55,592 nt of DNA, from positions 1 to 55,592 of the forward strand of contig CALWAV010000138.1 of NCBI GenBank assembly GCA_944375745.1. Reading direction: 5' to 3'. A program made the translations under genes and the position numbers. The notes under the pieces were generated by a model that saw only the letters and a list, made by a program, of their open reading frames with translations, searched no databases and had not been told where the DNA came from. Positions 8,798 through 17,445 of the stretch are shown here, piece after piece. Numbering within the stretch: position 1 is the stretch's first letter; each line of letters begins with the position of its first letter. This DNA comes from an uncultured Merdimonas sp. GTDB lineage: Bacteria; Bacillota; Clostridia; Lachnospirales; Lachnospiraceae.

Positions 8798-11302
8798 TCA
8801 ATCCCGGTATATCATACGGATTTCCGTATCGCCGTTTAACTGTACCTGAATCTGAGAAGATTCCGGGCTGCCTTCCACAATGGTTCCGCCGGTGATTTCC
8901 CAGCGCAGGAATTCTTCTCCGTCCGTCTCCTGAGCGGTCAGTGTGACAGGGTAATCGGTGTAATACTGGCCCTGCCAGCTTTCTCCGCCCAGATCAAGCT
9001 CCAGAGTGTTCAGTGCCACGGAGGCGGAAATATCGGAGGCGGAGATTTCGGAGCCTGAAATTACCGTATCCGAAAGATCTGTATCTGAAGACCCGGCGCT
9101 CAAGGTCAGCGTAACAAGCTCTCCGCTCAGTCCAAAGTGTTCTGCCAGGCAGGGAACGATATAAACGAACCGGTTTGCAAAGAAGACCCGGAGCTCTTCC
9201 ACCTGCTCTGCGAAGGGTTTGTCCTGGGGATTGGTGTTCCAGCGTTCCCAGCTCAAATCAGCCCAGCCGGAATACTGGGCCTCGATTTCGTCCAGCAGGG
9301 ACAGGACGCGGCTGGCGCGGAAGTTTTCGTTGGCCATATCCAGAAAGGTCAGCACAAACTGCCGGCGGAAATCCTCATTTTTCATAAGGGTGGTCATGGG
9401 CTTGTCATCCAGGTAGCCGCAGGGCGCATAGCCGGCATGTTCTATAAAGGAATCCATGGTGTAGGCTCCGTTGTTTTCCACGGCGGTACCCATAGCCAGA
9501 GCGTCGTCCAGATCATAAAGCATCCATCGCCACCTGCCGTCGCTGTATTCCAGGCTGTCAGGAATGGTGGTTTCCCAGGTGTATACGTTGTTTTCCAGAG
9601 GCTTGCTGTCTGTATTTGCAATATAAATATTGGTGCACATCCAGTCGATAAAGCTCTGCATATCCATCTGCTCCAGCAGGTCTGCGTAGACGGCCGGGTC
9701 ATCCAGGTCATCCCGGTCCAGATAGTCCCGAAGCTCCCGGTAGCGGGTGATTTCCTCAGAATCACCGTCAGCTACATACCGGGTGTCCTTGATCAGCAGC
9801 GTGTTTTCCGCATCTACATTATAATGTCCTTCCAGATACTCGGAGGAGTAGCGTTCCATCAGATAATACATTCCCCAGTATTCCCCATTCAGAAATACCT
9901 GACAGGGAATGTAGTTCTGGACAGCAGCCGCCCGATCTTCTACCAGGGAGAAAAAGAACACTTTTTTCAGCGTTACGCCGTTGTTCAGAATCAGGCTCGG
10001 ATAGGAAATTCCAGTGTCGAAGAGAACCGGATCAAAGGCTTCCTGTTCATAACGCTTTCTTGAATACAGAGTGAAGCTTTTCTGGGGAAAACTGCGGGAT
10101 CCATTGCCCCGAATCCGGATTCCGCAGGACAGGTCCAGCAGGGAATCTCCATAAGTGGAGTATAGCTCCAGGTGGGCCGGCTGTTCTGTAGCCATCCCTC
10201 TTACATAATAATTAGTGTAATCCATAAGCTCGAACCAGGGAAGTTCTTCGTAAATCAGGCCGGTTTCCAGCGCGTTATCATAAAGAGAGCCACGGACATA
10301 GATGCCTTCCGGGGAAAACAGATTTTCCGGATCTGAGACCAGAGACAGCATAACCGCGTCCTCATAGCCTTCTTTTTCATCGAAATCTATAAAATAAGTA
10401 GCGGTGACTGTGTTGCTGCGGCCGCCGTTTTCGCTGAATGCCGCGGCCCGCACAACGGCAGCCTTGTCTACCGGCTCATCCGGAGCCTGGTAGTTCTGAT
10501 CTTTTGAGGTGATATCCTCCCGGGCGGAATACACGTTTTCCGAAGGACTGGGATCCGTAAGGACCAGCGGTTCCGTATAAAGAAAGGAATCTTCCGTGGG
10601 CTCGCTTCCGTCCAGCGTATAATAGACGGACGTTCCTTCCGGGATGGAGAGAACCACTTCCACGCTGTCTTCATAAAAGCCGCCGGGTGTCAGAAAGACA
10701 GGATCTTCCAGAGTGGAAGTGGCAGTTTGGTTGGAAGCCATGGGGGAAGGGGAAGCCTGGGCGAAAGTGCTGCCGCCATCTTCTGTGGCCGCATAGACAG
10801 AGCCGGGGCTGATGGAAGAAGGAACATAGACAGAGTCGATAGTATGGGTGGTGACAGCTCCTCCCTCTGTCTCATTCATCCAGGTGAGCAGGATGGTTTC
10901 TTCTTCCGAGATGCCCATGGAGACGGACGAAGCGCCCTCCGGGGCGGAATCGCCCCCGCCCAGGGCATAGACAATGTAATAGTCTCCGGGTTCAATTACG
11001 TCTTCCGGGAGCGGGGCCAGCAGGGGCTCCGCCGGATCGTCGGAGAGATAAAGGCCTTCCAGGGAGACTGTTTCATCGGTGGGATTGTAGAGTTCGATAT
11101 AATCTTCGTAGGTGACAGCTCCGCTTTCATCGGTGCCCGGATTGATGGTGCAGATTTCATTGATGCGCAGGGAGAGAACCGGATCTGTATACAGGCCGTT
11201 TCTGTACTTCCACAGAAAAAGAAAGAAAAGCATCAGAAAAAAGCCCGCCGTGATAAGACGAACCAGGAAAAGGGCCTGTTTTCTGACGGAAAAAGCTCTC
11301 AT
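8798..11302 (-). CDS. CotH-kinase family surface protein with lamin-tail and chitobiase-like domains
   Basis: An 834-residue protein with an N-terminal signal-anchor (residues about 10-32: basic start, then LFLVRLITAGFFLMLFFLFL) and an extracytoplasmic body. A lamin-tail-like domain (about 40-160, LRINEICTINP...DYIELYNP) is followed by a chitobiase C-terminal-like domain (about 200-300, VYYTLDGSEPTEDS). A CotH kinase-like domain follows (about 320-690, with GMYYLMERYSSEYLEGHYN and RWRWMLYDLDDALA). A Ser/Asp-rich low-complexity stretch (about 725-755) leads to a terminal repeat-like domain. CotH proteins are atypical protein kinases of spore coats or surface assemblies; substrate here is unknown. 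Its ATG overlaps the yigZ stop by 4 bp, indicating translational coupling. Confidence 0.87.
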   Translation of the reverse strand: MRAFSVRKQALFLVRLITAGFFLMLFFLFLWKYRNGLYTDPVLSLRINEICTINPGTDESGAVTYEDYIELYNPTDETVSLEGLYLSDDPAEPLLAPLPEDVIEPGDYYIVYALGGGDSAPEGASSVSMGISEEETILLTWMNETEGGAVTTHTIDSVYVPSSISPGSVYAATEDGGSTFAQASPSPMASNQTATSTLEDPVFLTPGGFYEDSVEVVLSIPEGTSVYYTLDGSEPTEDSFLYTEPLVLTDPSPSENVYSAREDITSKDQNYQAPDEPVDKAAVVRAAAFSENGGRSNTVTATYFIDFDEKEGYEDAVMLSLVSDPENLFSPEGIYVRGSLYDNALETGLIYEELPWFELMDYTNYYVRGMATEQPAHLELYSTYGDSLLDLSCGIRIRGNGSRSFPQKSFTLYSRKRYEQEAFDPVLFDTGISYPSLILNNGVTLKKVFFFSLVEDRAAAVQNYIPCQVFLNGEYWGMYYLMERYSSEYLEGHYNVDAENTLLIKDTRYVADGDSEEITRYRELRDYLDRDDLDDPAVYADLLEQMDMQSFIDWMCTNIYIANTDSKPLENNVYTWETTIPDSLEYSDGRWRWMLYDLDDALAMGTAVENNGAYTMDSFIEHAGYAPCGYLDDKPMTTLMKNEDFRRQFVLTFLDMANENFRASRVLSLLDEIEAQYSGWADLSWERWNTNPQDKPFAEQVEELRVFFANRFVYIVPCLAEHFGLSGELVTLTLSAGSSDTDLSDTVISGSEISASDISASVALNTLELDLGGESWQGQYYTDYPVTLTAQETDGEEFLRWEITGGTIVEGSPESSQIQVQLNGDTEIRMIYRD

Positions 11303-11967
11303 TTATCCACCTCCCCGTCCAGCAGAAGAACTTCCCCGTTCTGCAGGGCATACCAGGAAGCGTCTCCCTTGGCCAGAAGGGCTTTCCCGGCTGTGCCTTC
11401 GGTGACAGAGGCGGTAAAGGAATCAAAGAGGGATTCCGGAACAAGGGCTTCCAGAAGAACCGAATCTGTGTAGGAGGAGGACAGAAGCGGGATCTGATTC
11501 TGGCCCAGAAGGTATTGTATTTTTCCGATATCGCCGTAATCCGAACGAATCTCCAGGCGGATTCCTTTCTGCCGCTCCAAGATGACAGCGTGCTTCAGGG
11601 CTTCCTGGAGAGCGCCGGAGTAGGCCCGCACCAGGCCGCCGGTGCCGAGCAGAGTGCCGCCGAAATAACGGGTGACCACAGCGCAGGTATCATGGATGTC
11701 TTCCTTAAGCAGAGCATCCAGCATGGGACGCCCGGCTGTCCCGGCAGGTTCCCCGTCATCACTGCAGCGGGTCAGCTGATGGCGGCTGCCGATGGTAAAT
11801 GCTGTGCAGTTATGTCTTGCGTCCCAGTACTTCTTTTTTATTTGTTCAATAAAGCTCTGGGCTTCTTCCTCGGATTTGGCGGGAGCTACGGAAGCAATGA
11901 AACGGGATTTCTTCTCGATCAGCTCTCCTGTTCCTCCCTGCCAGGTAAAACGGTATGATTCAGCCAT
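11299..11967 (-). CDS. yigZ: YigZ/IMPACT family protein
   Basis: A 222-residue soluble protein of the UPF0029/IMPACT family. The N-terminal domain has IEKKSRFIASVAPAKSEEEA, WDARHNCTAF, RCSDDGEPAGTAGRPML and VTRYFGGTLLGTGGLVRAY, the family hallmarks; a C-terminal ferredoxin-like DUF1949 domain follows (about residues 140-205). IMPACT relatives touch translation control, but the bacterial role is not settled. It starts 11 bp after the preceding small gene with a GAAAGGA site, and its stop overlaps the cotH-type start by 4 bp, so the three genes form one operon. Confidence 0.92.
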   Translation of the reverse strand: MAESYRFTWQGGTGELIEKKSRFIASVAPAKSEEEAQSFIEQIKKKYWDARHNCTAFTIGSRHQLTRCSDDGEPAGTAGRPMLDALLKEDIHDTCAVVTRYFGGTLLGTGGLVRAYSGALQEALKHAVILERQKGIRLEIRSDYGDIGKIQYLLGQNQIPLLSSSYTDSVLLEALVPESLFDSFTASVTEGTAGKALLAKGDASWYALQNGEVLLLDGEVDK

Positions 11968-11978
11968 TTAGGTTCCTT

Positions 11979-12287
11979 TCAGGAAGCCTGCATGTCCTCT
12001 TTTGTCATGATGTCGTCCACAATCTCCAGCAGACACACCGGCGTCACTGCGTTTGAGATCAGACGGCGGAGTATCCCGCGTACATAATCTTCCGAATCAG
12101 ATACGGGAGGAGTGCTCTGGGCTTCCTCCACGCCGGGACGCTCCGACAATGACTTTTTTATGCAGATCCGGTAAAGAGGAGCGGCCGACTGGGGTGTTTC
12201 CTCTTCGATCAGATAGTATTTCAGATTCAGCAGAGTTCCTTTTTCATCTGTGACAGCCCGTGTTTCGATTAAAAATTCCTTTTGCAT
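11979..12287 (-). CDS. Small conserved protein, DUF6514-like
   Basis: A soluble protein of about 102 residues beginning MQKEFLIETRAVTDEKG and ending with the segment VTPVCLLEIVDDIMTKEDMQ. I associate this pattern with the DUF6514 family of Lachnospiraceae, from memory. No function is known. Two consecutive ATG codons (12290 and 12287) follow a GGAAGGAG site; the second gives the better 6-bp spacing. It leads the operon with yigZ and the cotH-family gene. A -10-like TATAAT lies at 12358-12353 on this strand without a clear -35. Confidence 0.65.
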   Translation of the reverse strand: MQKEFLIETRAVTDEKGTLLNLKYYLIEEETPQSAAPLYRICIKKSLSERPGVEEAQSTPPVSDSEDYVRGILRRLISNAVTPVCLLEIVDDIMTKEDMQAS

Positions 12288-12582
12288 CATATTCTCCTTC
12301 CACTGTATGCGGCTCACCGCGCAGAAAACGCGGAATATCCGGCTGCAGAAATATTATACAGGATGGAGCGCGCAAAGACTGTCGAAAGCTGTCAGGGTTT
12401 TAAAATTTCGAATGCGGCAGGAAAGAAGCGGGAAAGCCGCCTGCTTTCAGAAAATATGCCGCTGCTAGGGTCAGTATAGAATGAATTCCCTCTTTTTGTC
12501 AACCGGCGGCAGAGCGGAAATCTTAAGAAATGCTGAGGAAACTGTGAAATTTTAATTTTCTCTTTATTCCTGTGTAAGTTTT

Positions 12583-12591
12583 TGCTATAAT
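12583..12591 (+). promoter_or_regulatory. Extended -10 promoter for the PBP gene
   Basis: TGC-TATAAT (12583-12591) is an extended -10 element 26 bp upstream of the ATG. No strong -35 is seen 17 bp further upstream, as is common for extended -10 promoters. The rest of the 12318-12582 gap holds the -10-like box of the leftward operon and no gene I can support. Confidence 0.6.
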
Positions 12592-12616
12592 GAAACGATG
12601 TAGAGGAGGAAAGAAA

Positions 12617-15265
12617 ATGAATTATGGAAAACGCGGAACTTCTAAAAAGCAGAAGTCCATGCACTCCAAAGCTACAAAAGTAAAAAAGAAAGCAAGTGTC
12701 ATATTTATAAAAGCATTTTTGATCTGCGTACTGGCCGTGGTGGTGATCGGCGCGTGCGCGGGCATCGGAATTGTGAAAGGCGTGATTGACAATGCGCCGG
12801 ATATTGACAACACCACCGTAATTCCCCGGGGATATAAGTCGGTGATGCTGGATTCGGAAGGGAACACCATGGCAGAGCTTGTCACGGCCGGATCCAACCG
12901 TGTCTGGGTGGATATTGAAAATATTCCGGAAGATGTCCAGTGGGCCTTCATCGACATTGAGGATGAACGCTTTTATGAGCATAACGGCATTGATTTAAGG
13001 GGTATTATGCGTGCGGCCGCCACTGCTGTGGCCACAGGTTTTCAGAGAACGGAAGGCGCCAGCACCATTACCCAGCAGCTTCTGAAGAACAGCGTCTTTG
13101 ATTTCATGAGCGAGGATACTTTCGTGGAGAAAGTGGAGCGTAAGCTGCAGGAGCAGTATCTGGCCCTGGAGCTGGAAAAAATCATGAGTAAGCAGGAGAT
13201 TCTGGAAGCTTATCTGAACACCATTAATCTGGGCCAGAATACCCTGGGCGTCCAGGCGGCGGCCAACCGGTATTTTAATAAAGATGTAAGTGATCTGACT
13301 ATTTCCGAGGCTGCAGTCATCGCGGCTATCACACAGAATCCCAGCAGATATAACCCCATCAGCCATCCGGAGGATAATGCGTCCAGGCGGGAACTGGTGC
13401 TGGACGCTATGCTGAGAAACGGGCATATTACCCAGGACGAGTATAATGAGGCCATGGCGGATGATGTCTATGAGCGGATTCAGGTCACGAATGAAAGCAC
13501 CGGCACATCGGAAGTGTATTCCTATTATGTGGACGCCACCATTGAGGCAGTGATTCAGGATCTGCAGGAGATCAAGGGCTATACCTCCCAGCAGGCCTAC
13601 AATCTGGTCTACAACGGAGGACTGACCATTGAGACGGCTCAGGATCCGGAGATCCAGGCGATCATGGATGAGGAGACCTCTGATCCGGATAATTATCCAT
13701 CGGATATCAAGTATGGTCTGGAGTATGCTCTGACGGTGGTGAAGCCGGATGGAGAGCAGATCAATTACAGCAAGGAAATGATGGAGAGATATTTCCAGGA
13801 AAACGAGTACTCGGATTTCGAGCTGCTCTTTGACAGCGAGGAAGACGCCATGGCTCATGTGGAGGCCTACAAGGCGGCTGTGGTGGAAGAGGGCGATACG
13901 GTATACGAGAGCATGGATATCACGGTTCAGCCTCAGATTTCCATGGTGATCATGGATCAGGCTACCGGATATGTAAAGGGAATCGTGGGAGGCCGCGGAG
14001 AGAAGACGGCCAGCCTGTCTCTGAACCGGGCGACGGATACCACGCGCCAGCCGGGTTCTACCTTCAAGATTGTCTCCACTTACGCGCCTGCCCTGGATTC
14101 GGCGGGCATGACACTGGCGACTACCCAGTACGACGCTCCTTATTTCTATAATGACGGAACCGGCAAGGAAGTCCGAAACGCAAACAGAAGTTACAGCGGC
14201 TGGACTTCTCTCAGACAGGGTATTATGAACTCCATCAATATTGTGGCGGTTAAGACCCTGACGGATATTACTCCGGAGCTGGGTGCCACCTATGTGCAGA
14301 ATTTCGGGATTACGACCCTTCAGACGGAGCTGGATGACAATGGAAACAGCGATGTGGGCCAGGCCATGGCTCTGGGCGGTCTGACCAACGGAGTCAAGAA
14401 TGTGGAGCTGACGGCTGCGTTCGCAACCATCGCAAACGGAGGCGTATATACAGAGCCGGTATTTTATACCAGAATTCTCGATCATGACGGAAACGTACTG
14501 ATTGACAATACAACCTCGAATACAAGAACGGTGCTGAAGGACAGCACCGCATGGCTGCTCACAAGCGCCATGCAGGATGTGGTAAGATCCGGAACAGGTA
14601 CAAGAGCAAACTTTTCCGGCATGAACATCGCCGGAAAGACCGGTACGACCACTCAGAACAACGACGTGTGGTTTGTAGGCTTTACGCCTTATTATACGGC
14701 GGGAGTCTGGGCCGGCTATGACAATAACCATAAGCTGAACAGCAGCGCAGGTGAGACCCGCTACCATCTGAATATCTGGCGGGAGGTTATGTCCAGAATT
14801 CATGAGAATCTGGAAAATAAGAGCTTTGAGATGCCCTCCAGCATCACCAGCGCCACCGTCTGCGCGGCATCAGGCAAGCTGCCGATTCCGGGCATCTGCG
14901 ACGGCATGATGAAGACCGAGTATTTCGCCCAGGGAACCGCGCCCACAGAGTACTGTGACGTGCATGTGACAGGCGAGGCCTGCGTGGAAAGCGGAGCCCT
15001 TGCTACCGATATGTGTCCGACCCATGAATACCGGATTATCACACTGATTCCGGAGAATAACAGTATTTCCGGCTCACCTCTTGTGGCGAAGCCCTGCAGT
15101 CTCCATCCTGGAAATGTGATCGGCACAGCCATCAGTCCGCTGACGGGAGGCGTGCCCACTACCCAGAGTACGACGGATCCGTCTGCGGGAGGCGATACGT
15201 CGGCAGTGATACAGACAGATCCCACGGCCGGAACTCAGACCGCGGAGATTAATACAGGACAGTAA
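12617..15265 (+). CDS. Class A penicillin-binding protein (PBP1A-type transglycosylase/transpeptidase)
   Basis: An 882-residue bifunctional peptidoglycan synthase. A basic cytoplasmic tail and one membrane span (about residues 31-55) are followed by a GT51 glycosyltransferase domain (about 90-280) with catalytic-type Glu115 in EDERFYEHNG and the motif EGASTITQQLLKN. The transpeptidase domain (about 440-740) carries SxxK at S481-K484 (PGSTFKIVS), SIN, and KTGT at 674-677. A C-terminal Thr/Gly-rich tail follows a Cys-containing segment. The start at 12617 follows TAGAGGAGGAAAG and is preferred over an upstream ATG at 12590. A metal exporter gene starts 3 bp after the stop, so the two are cotranscribed. 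Confidence 0.94.
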   Translation: MNYGKRGTSKKQKSMHSKATKVKKKASVIFIKAFLICVLAVVVIGACAGIGIVKGVIDNAPDIDNTTVIPRGYKSVMLDSEGNTMAELVTAGSNRVWVDIENIPEDVQWAFIDIEDERFYEHNGIDLRGIMRAAATAVATGFQRTEGASTITQQLLKNSVFDFMSEDTFVEKVERKLQEQYLALELEKIMSKQEILEAYLNTINLGQNTLGVQAAANRYFNKDVSDLTISEAAVIAAITQNPSRYNPISHPEDNASRRELVLDAMLRNGHITQDEYNEAMADDVYERIQVTNESTGTSEVYSYYVDATIEAVIQDLQEIKGYTSQQAYNLVYNGGLTIETAQDPEIQAIMDEETSDPDNYPSDIKYGLEYALTVVKPDGEQINYSKEMMERYFQENEYSDFELLFDSEEDAMAHVEAYKAAVVEEGDTVYESMDITVQPQISMVIMDQATGYVKGIVGGRGEKTASLSLNRATDTTRQPGSTFKIVSTYAPALDSAGMTLATTQYDAPYFYNDGTGKEVRNANRSYSGWTSLRQGIMNSINIVAVKTLTDITPELGATYVQNFGITTLQTELDDNGNSDVGQAMALGGLTNGVKNVELTAAFATIANGGVYTEPVFYTRILDHDGNVLIDNTTSNTRTVLKDSTAWLLTSAMQDVVRSGTGTRANFSGMNIAGKTGTTTQNNDVWFVGFTPYYTAGVWAGYDNNHKLNSSAGETRYHLNIWREVMSRIHENLENKSFEMPSSITSATVCAASGKLPIPGICDGMMKTEYFAQGTAPTEYCDVHVTGEACVESGALATDMCPTHEYRIITLIPENNSISGSPLVAKPCSLHPGNVIGTAISPLTGGVPTTQSTTDPSAGGDTSAVIQTDPTAGTQTAEINTGQ

Positions 15266-15268
15266 GCT

Positions 15269-16450
15269 ATGACAGAATTTTTAGTGAAAAAGTTTGTAAA
15301 AAATTATCAGAACACCGAAGCGGCCAGCGTGCGTACCGAGTATGGCGTGCTGGCCAGCATGGTGGGCATCTTCTGCAATGTGCTGCTGTTTGCCGGCAAG
15401 CTGGCAGTAGGTATGATTATGCGAAGCGTCTCCGTTATGGCAGACGCTTTCAATAACCTTTCAGACGCGGCTTCTTCCGTCATCGGCTTTGTAGGCGTGA
15501 AAATGGCCGGAAAGCCTGCGGACAGAGAGCATCCCTTCGGTCATGGAAGAATTGAATATATCGCGGCTCTGGTGGTGGCCTTTCTGGTAATCGAAGTGGG
15601 CCTCACGTTCTTTAAAAGTTCCATAGAAAAAATCCGCAATCCGGAAGCTCTGAGCTTTGATCTGGTGTCCATGCTGATTCTTCTGGCCTCTGTGCTGGTA
15701 AAGTTCTGGCTGGGCCAGTTCAACAAAAAGCTGGGAAAGAAAATCAATTCCAGCGTGATGCAGGCTACGGCCACAGACGCGCTGGGAGATGTGATTACTA
15801 CACTGGCCACCATGGCATCCATTCTGTTTTTCTACTTCACAAACATCAATATCGATGGATTTGTGGGACTTCTGGTCTCCCTGGTGGTTATGTGGGCCGG
15901 AGTAGGCATCGCCCGCGATACTCTGGAGCCCCTGATTGGCCAGCCGGTGGACCCGAAGCTGTACAGGGAAATAACGGACTTTGTGGAGAGCTATGACGGC
16001 ATTCTGGGAAGCCATGATTTGATTGTACATAATTACGGGCCTACACGCAGCCTGGCATCCATTCACGCAGAGGTGCCCAATGATGTGGACATCGAGACCT
16101 CCCATGAGATTATTGATAAAATTGAGCGGGACGCGGTGAAAAAGCTTGGACTTTTCCTTGTGATTCATATGGACCCTGTAGCTGTAAAGGATGAGCGGGT
16201 GGCAGAGTTGAAGGAGCAGGTGATATCAGTGCTGCAGGAAATCGACAGCCATCTTTCTCTGCACGATTTCCGCGTCGTGGATGGAGAAGAGCAGATCAAT
16301 CTGATCTTTGATGTGGTAGTCCCCCATTCCTATACGGAAAATGAGATGAAGCAGCTGCGCCGGGATATCGTGGAAAAGGTAAACCAGCTGGATTCCCGTT
16401 ATCAGTGTGTGATTACGCTGGAATACGGGTATGTGGCAGAGGAATCCTGA
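15269..16450 (+). CDS. Cation diffusion facilitator, predicted Mn(II)-type exporter
   Basis: A 393-residue CDF transporter with six predicted membrane spans (about residues 30-220) and a cytoplasmic C-terminus. Family motifs ADAFNNLSDAASS and DREHPFGHGRIEYIAAL are present. The metal-site residues read N62/D66 in the second span and D170/D174 in the fifth. As I recall it, this Asn-Asp/Asp-Asp set resembles pneumococcal MntE rather than the His-Asp sets of Zn exporters, so Mn2+ export is inferred. The C-terminal region appears to hold two ferredoxin-like dimerisation units (about 230-300 and 320-390). It follows the PBP gene by 3 bp, and its ribosome site is weak, consistent with translational coupling. 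Confidence 0.88.
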   Translation: MTEFLVKKFVKNYQNTEAASVRTEYGVLASMVGIFCNVLLFAGKLAVGMIMRSVSVMADAFNNLSDAASSVIGFVGVKMAGKPADREHPFGHGRIEYIAALVVAFLVIEVGLTFFKSSIEKIRNPEALSFDLVSMLILLASVLVKFWLGQFNKKLGKKINSSVMQATATDALGDVITTLATMASILFFYFTNINIDGFVGLLVSLVVMWAGVGIARDTLEPLIGQPVDPKLYREITDFVESYDGILGSHDLIVHNYGPTRSLASIHAEVPNDVDIETSHEIIDKIERDAVKKLGLFLVIHMDPVAVKDERVAELKEQVISVLQEIDSHLSLHDFRVVDGEEQINLIFDVVVPHSYTENEMKQLRRDIVEKVNQLDSRYQCVITLEYGYVAEES

Positions 16451-16532
16451 GAAGACAGACAGGATGGCAAGGCCCTGGAGCCGGCCATCCTGAATAAAAA
16501 AATAAAAAAGTTAAAAAAATCGAAAAAAGTAC

Positions 16533-16561
16533 TTGCATTTAGAGCTAAGCTATGGTATATT
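16533..16561 (+). promoter_or_regulatory. Promoter of tRNA-Gln
   Basis: TTGCAT (16533-16538), a 17-bp spacer and TATATT (16556-16561) precede the tRNA by 18 bp. An A/T-rich stretch lies just upstream, as expected of an UP-like element. Confidence 0.75.
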
Positions 16562-16579
16562 AATACTCGCTGAAAACAA

Positions 16580-16651
16580 AGGGCTATCGCCAAACGGTAA
16601 GGCAACGGACTCTGACTCCGTCATTTCAAGGTTCGAATCCTTGTAGCCCTG
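16580..16651 (+). tRNA. tRNA-Gln (anticodon CUG)
   Basis: A 72-nt cloverleaf. The 7-bp acceptor stem AGGGCTA/TAGCCCT, discriminator G, D-arm GCC...GGC, anticodon stem ACGGA/TCCGT with loop CTCTGAC (anticodon CTG, reading CAG) and T-stem CAAGG/CCTTG around TTCGAAT are all perfectly paired. CCA is not encoded (CTT follows the discriminator), so it must be added after transcription. Confidence 0.97.
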
Positions 16652-16659
16652 CTTGAGAC

Positions 16660-16690
16660 GCTCCGGTGAAGATTCACCGGAGCTTTTTCT
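16660..16690 (+). terminator. Terminator after tRNA-Gln
   Basis: GCTCCGGTGAA (16660-16670) pairs with TTCACCGGAGC (16673-16683) and is followed by TTTTTCT, a canonical terminator 8 bp after the tRNA. Confidence 0.88.
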
Positions 16691-16697
16691 ATGCCCG

Positions 16698-16797
16698 GAA
16701 AGCCCGTATTTACGGGCTTTCTGCGTATTCTGGAAATTATTTGCTTACAGCGTGATTTAACGCCGCGCTGCTGGCTTATTACCAGCGGTACGGCGTT
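16698..16797. terminator. Two further hairpins between tRNA-Gln and the acid-sugar operon
   Basis: A perfect hairpin (GAAAGCCCGTA at 16698-16708 with TACGGGCTTTC at 16711-16721) and a second one (AACGCCG at 16759-16765 with CGGCGTT at 16791-16797, inner GCTGG/CCAGC) lie in the gap before the convergent acid-sugar operon. The second is placed to stop leftward transcripts but its T-tract is weak. Confidence 0.55.
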
Positions 16798-16841
16798 TGT
16801 GGTTTAATCTTTGCAATTATATTGTTCAGCTGGCATTTCCC

Positions 16842-17432
16842 TTACAGGGCCTTCTGGTGAAGCATCCAGGCTATCTTGGCGCTTTCCTCCAGCTCCTCGA
16901 TGGAATAGAAGGCATCCAGCAGATTTTTGCCGGGAACGACAGCTCCGTGCTGCTTTAAGAGATATCCGTCGCTGTTTTCCACTCGGTCTCCGAAAGCTTT
17001 GAACAGCGCCTCTGAGCCGGGCTTTTCATAGGGAATCATGCCTACTGTGCCCAGCTTCATTTTAAGATAAGGCGTGTGATCGGGAATGACGTCATTTTCG
17101 TTCTCACAGGGGACAAAGCTCCACAGCACGGCGTAGCTGCCATGGGTATGGATGACAGCGCCTGTCTCGGGCTTCTTCTGATATATCTGAAGATGAAGCG
17201 GCCATTCCTTGCTTGGCTTGTTTTCTGACAGGATGTTTCCGTCCATATCGAGGACGGCGAACTGTTCCGCCTTCAGAGTTCCGAAGCAGCTTCCACTCTG
17301 GGTGATGTAGATTTTTCCTTCATGGGCAAAGCTCATATTTGCGGAGGAGCCGGTGGTACGATTCCTGTCAAAGAGGCTCTTTGCGATCCATATGGCTGTT
17401 TCAAGCTTTTCGTTAAGTTTCAAATCACTCAT
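16842..17432 (-). CDS. otnC: Class II aldolase, OtnC-like 3-oxo-tetronate 4-phosphate decarboxylase
   Basis: A 196-residue class II aldolase/adducin-fold protein. Zinc-site residues are in the motif IHTHGSYAV and in the later segment LLKQHGAVV; GSSANMSF and KPSKEWPLHLQIY are typical of the OtnC branch. OtnC decarboxylates 3-oxo-tetronate 4-phosphate to dihydroxyacetone phosphate. It begins 13 bp after the DUF1537 kinase stop (GAAAGGAG site), and this pairing is the strongest support for the assignment. A fuculose- or ribulose-phosphate aldolase role is possible but less likely in this setting. Confidence 0.8.
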   Translation of the reverse strand: MSDLKLNEKLETAIWIAKSLFDRNRTTGSSANMSFAHEGKIYITQSGSCFGTLKAEQFAVLDMDGNILSENKPSKEWPLHLQIYQKKPETGAVIHTHGSYAVLWSFVPCENENDVIPDHTPYLKMKLGTVGMIPYEKPGSEALFKAFGDRVENSDGYLLKQHGAVVPGKNLLDAFYSIEELEESAKIAWMLHQKAL

Positions 17433-17445
17433 AAAAATTCTCCTT

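Noticed and set aside
9137..10063. 308-codon antisense frame in the cotH-family gene
   Set aside because: Composition is atypical for a protein and it overlaps a well-supported coding region.
12995..14803. 602-codon antisense frame across the PBP gene
   Set aside because: Same reason: no ribosome site, no family-like motifs, full overlap with PBP1A.
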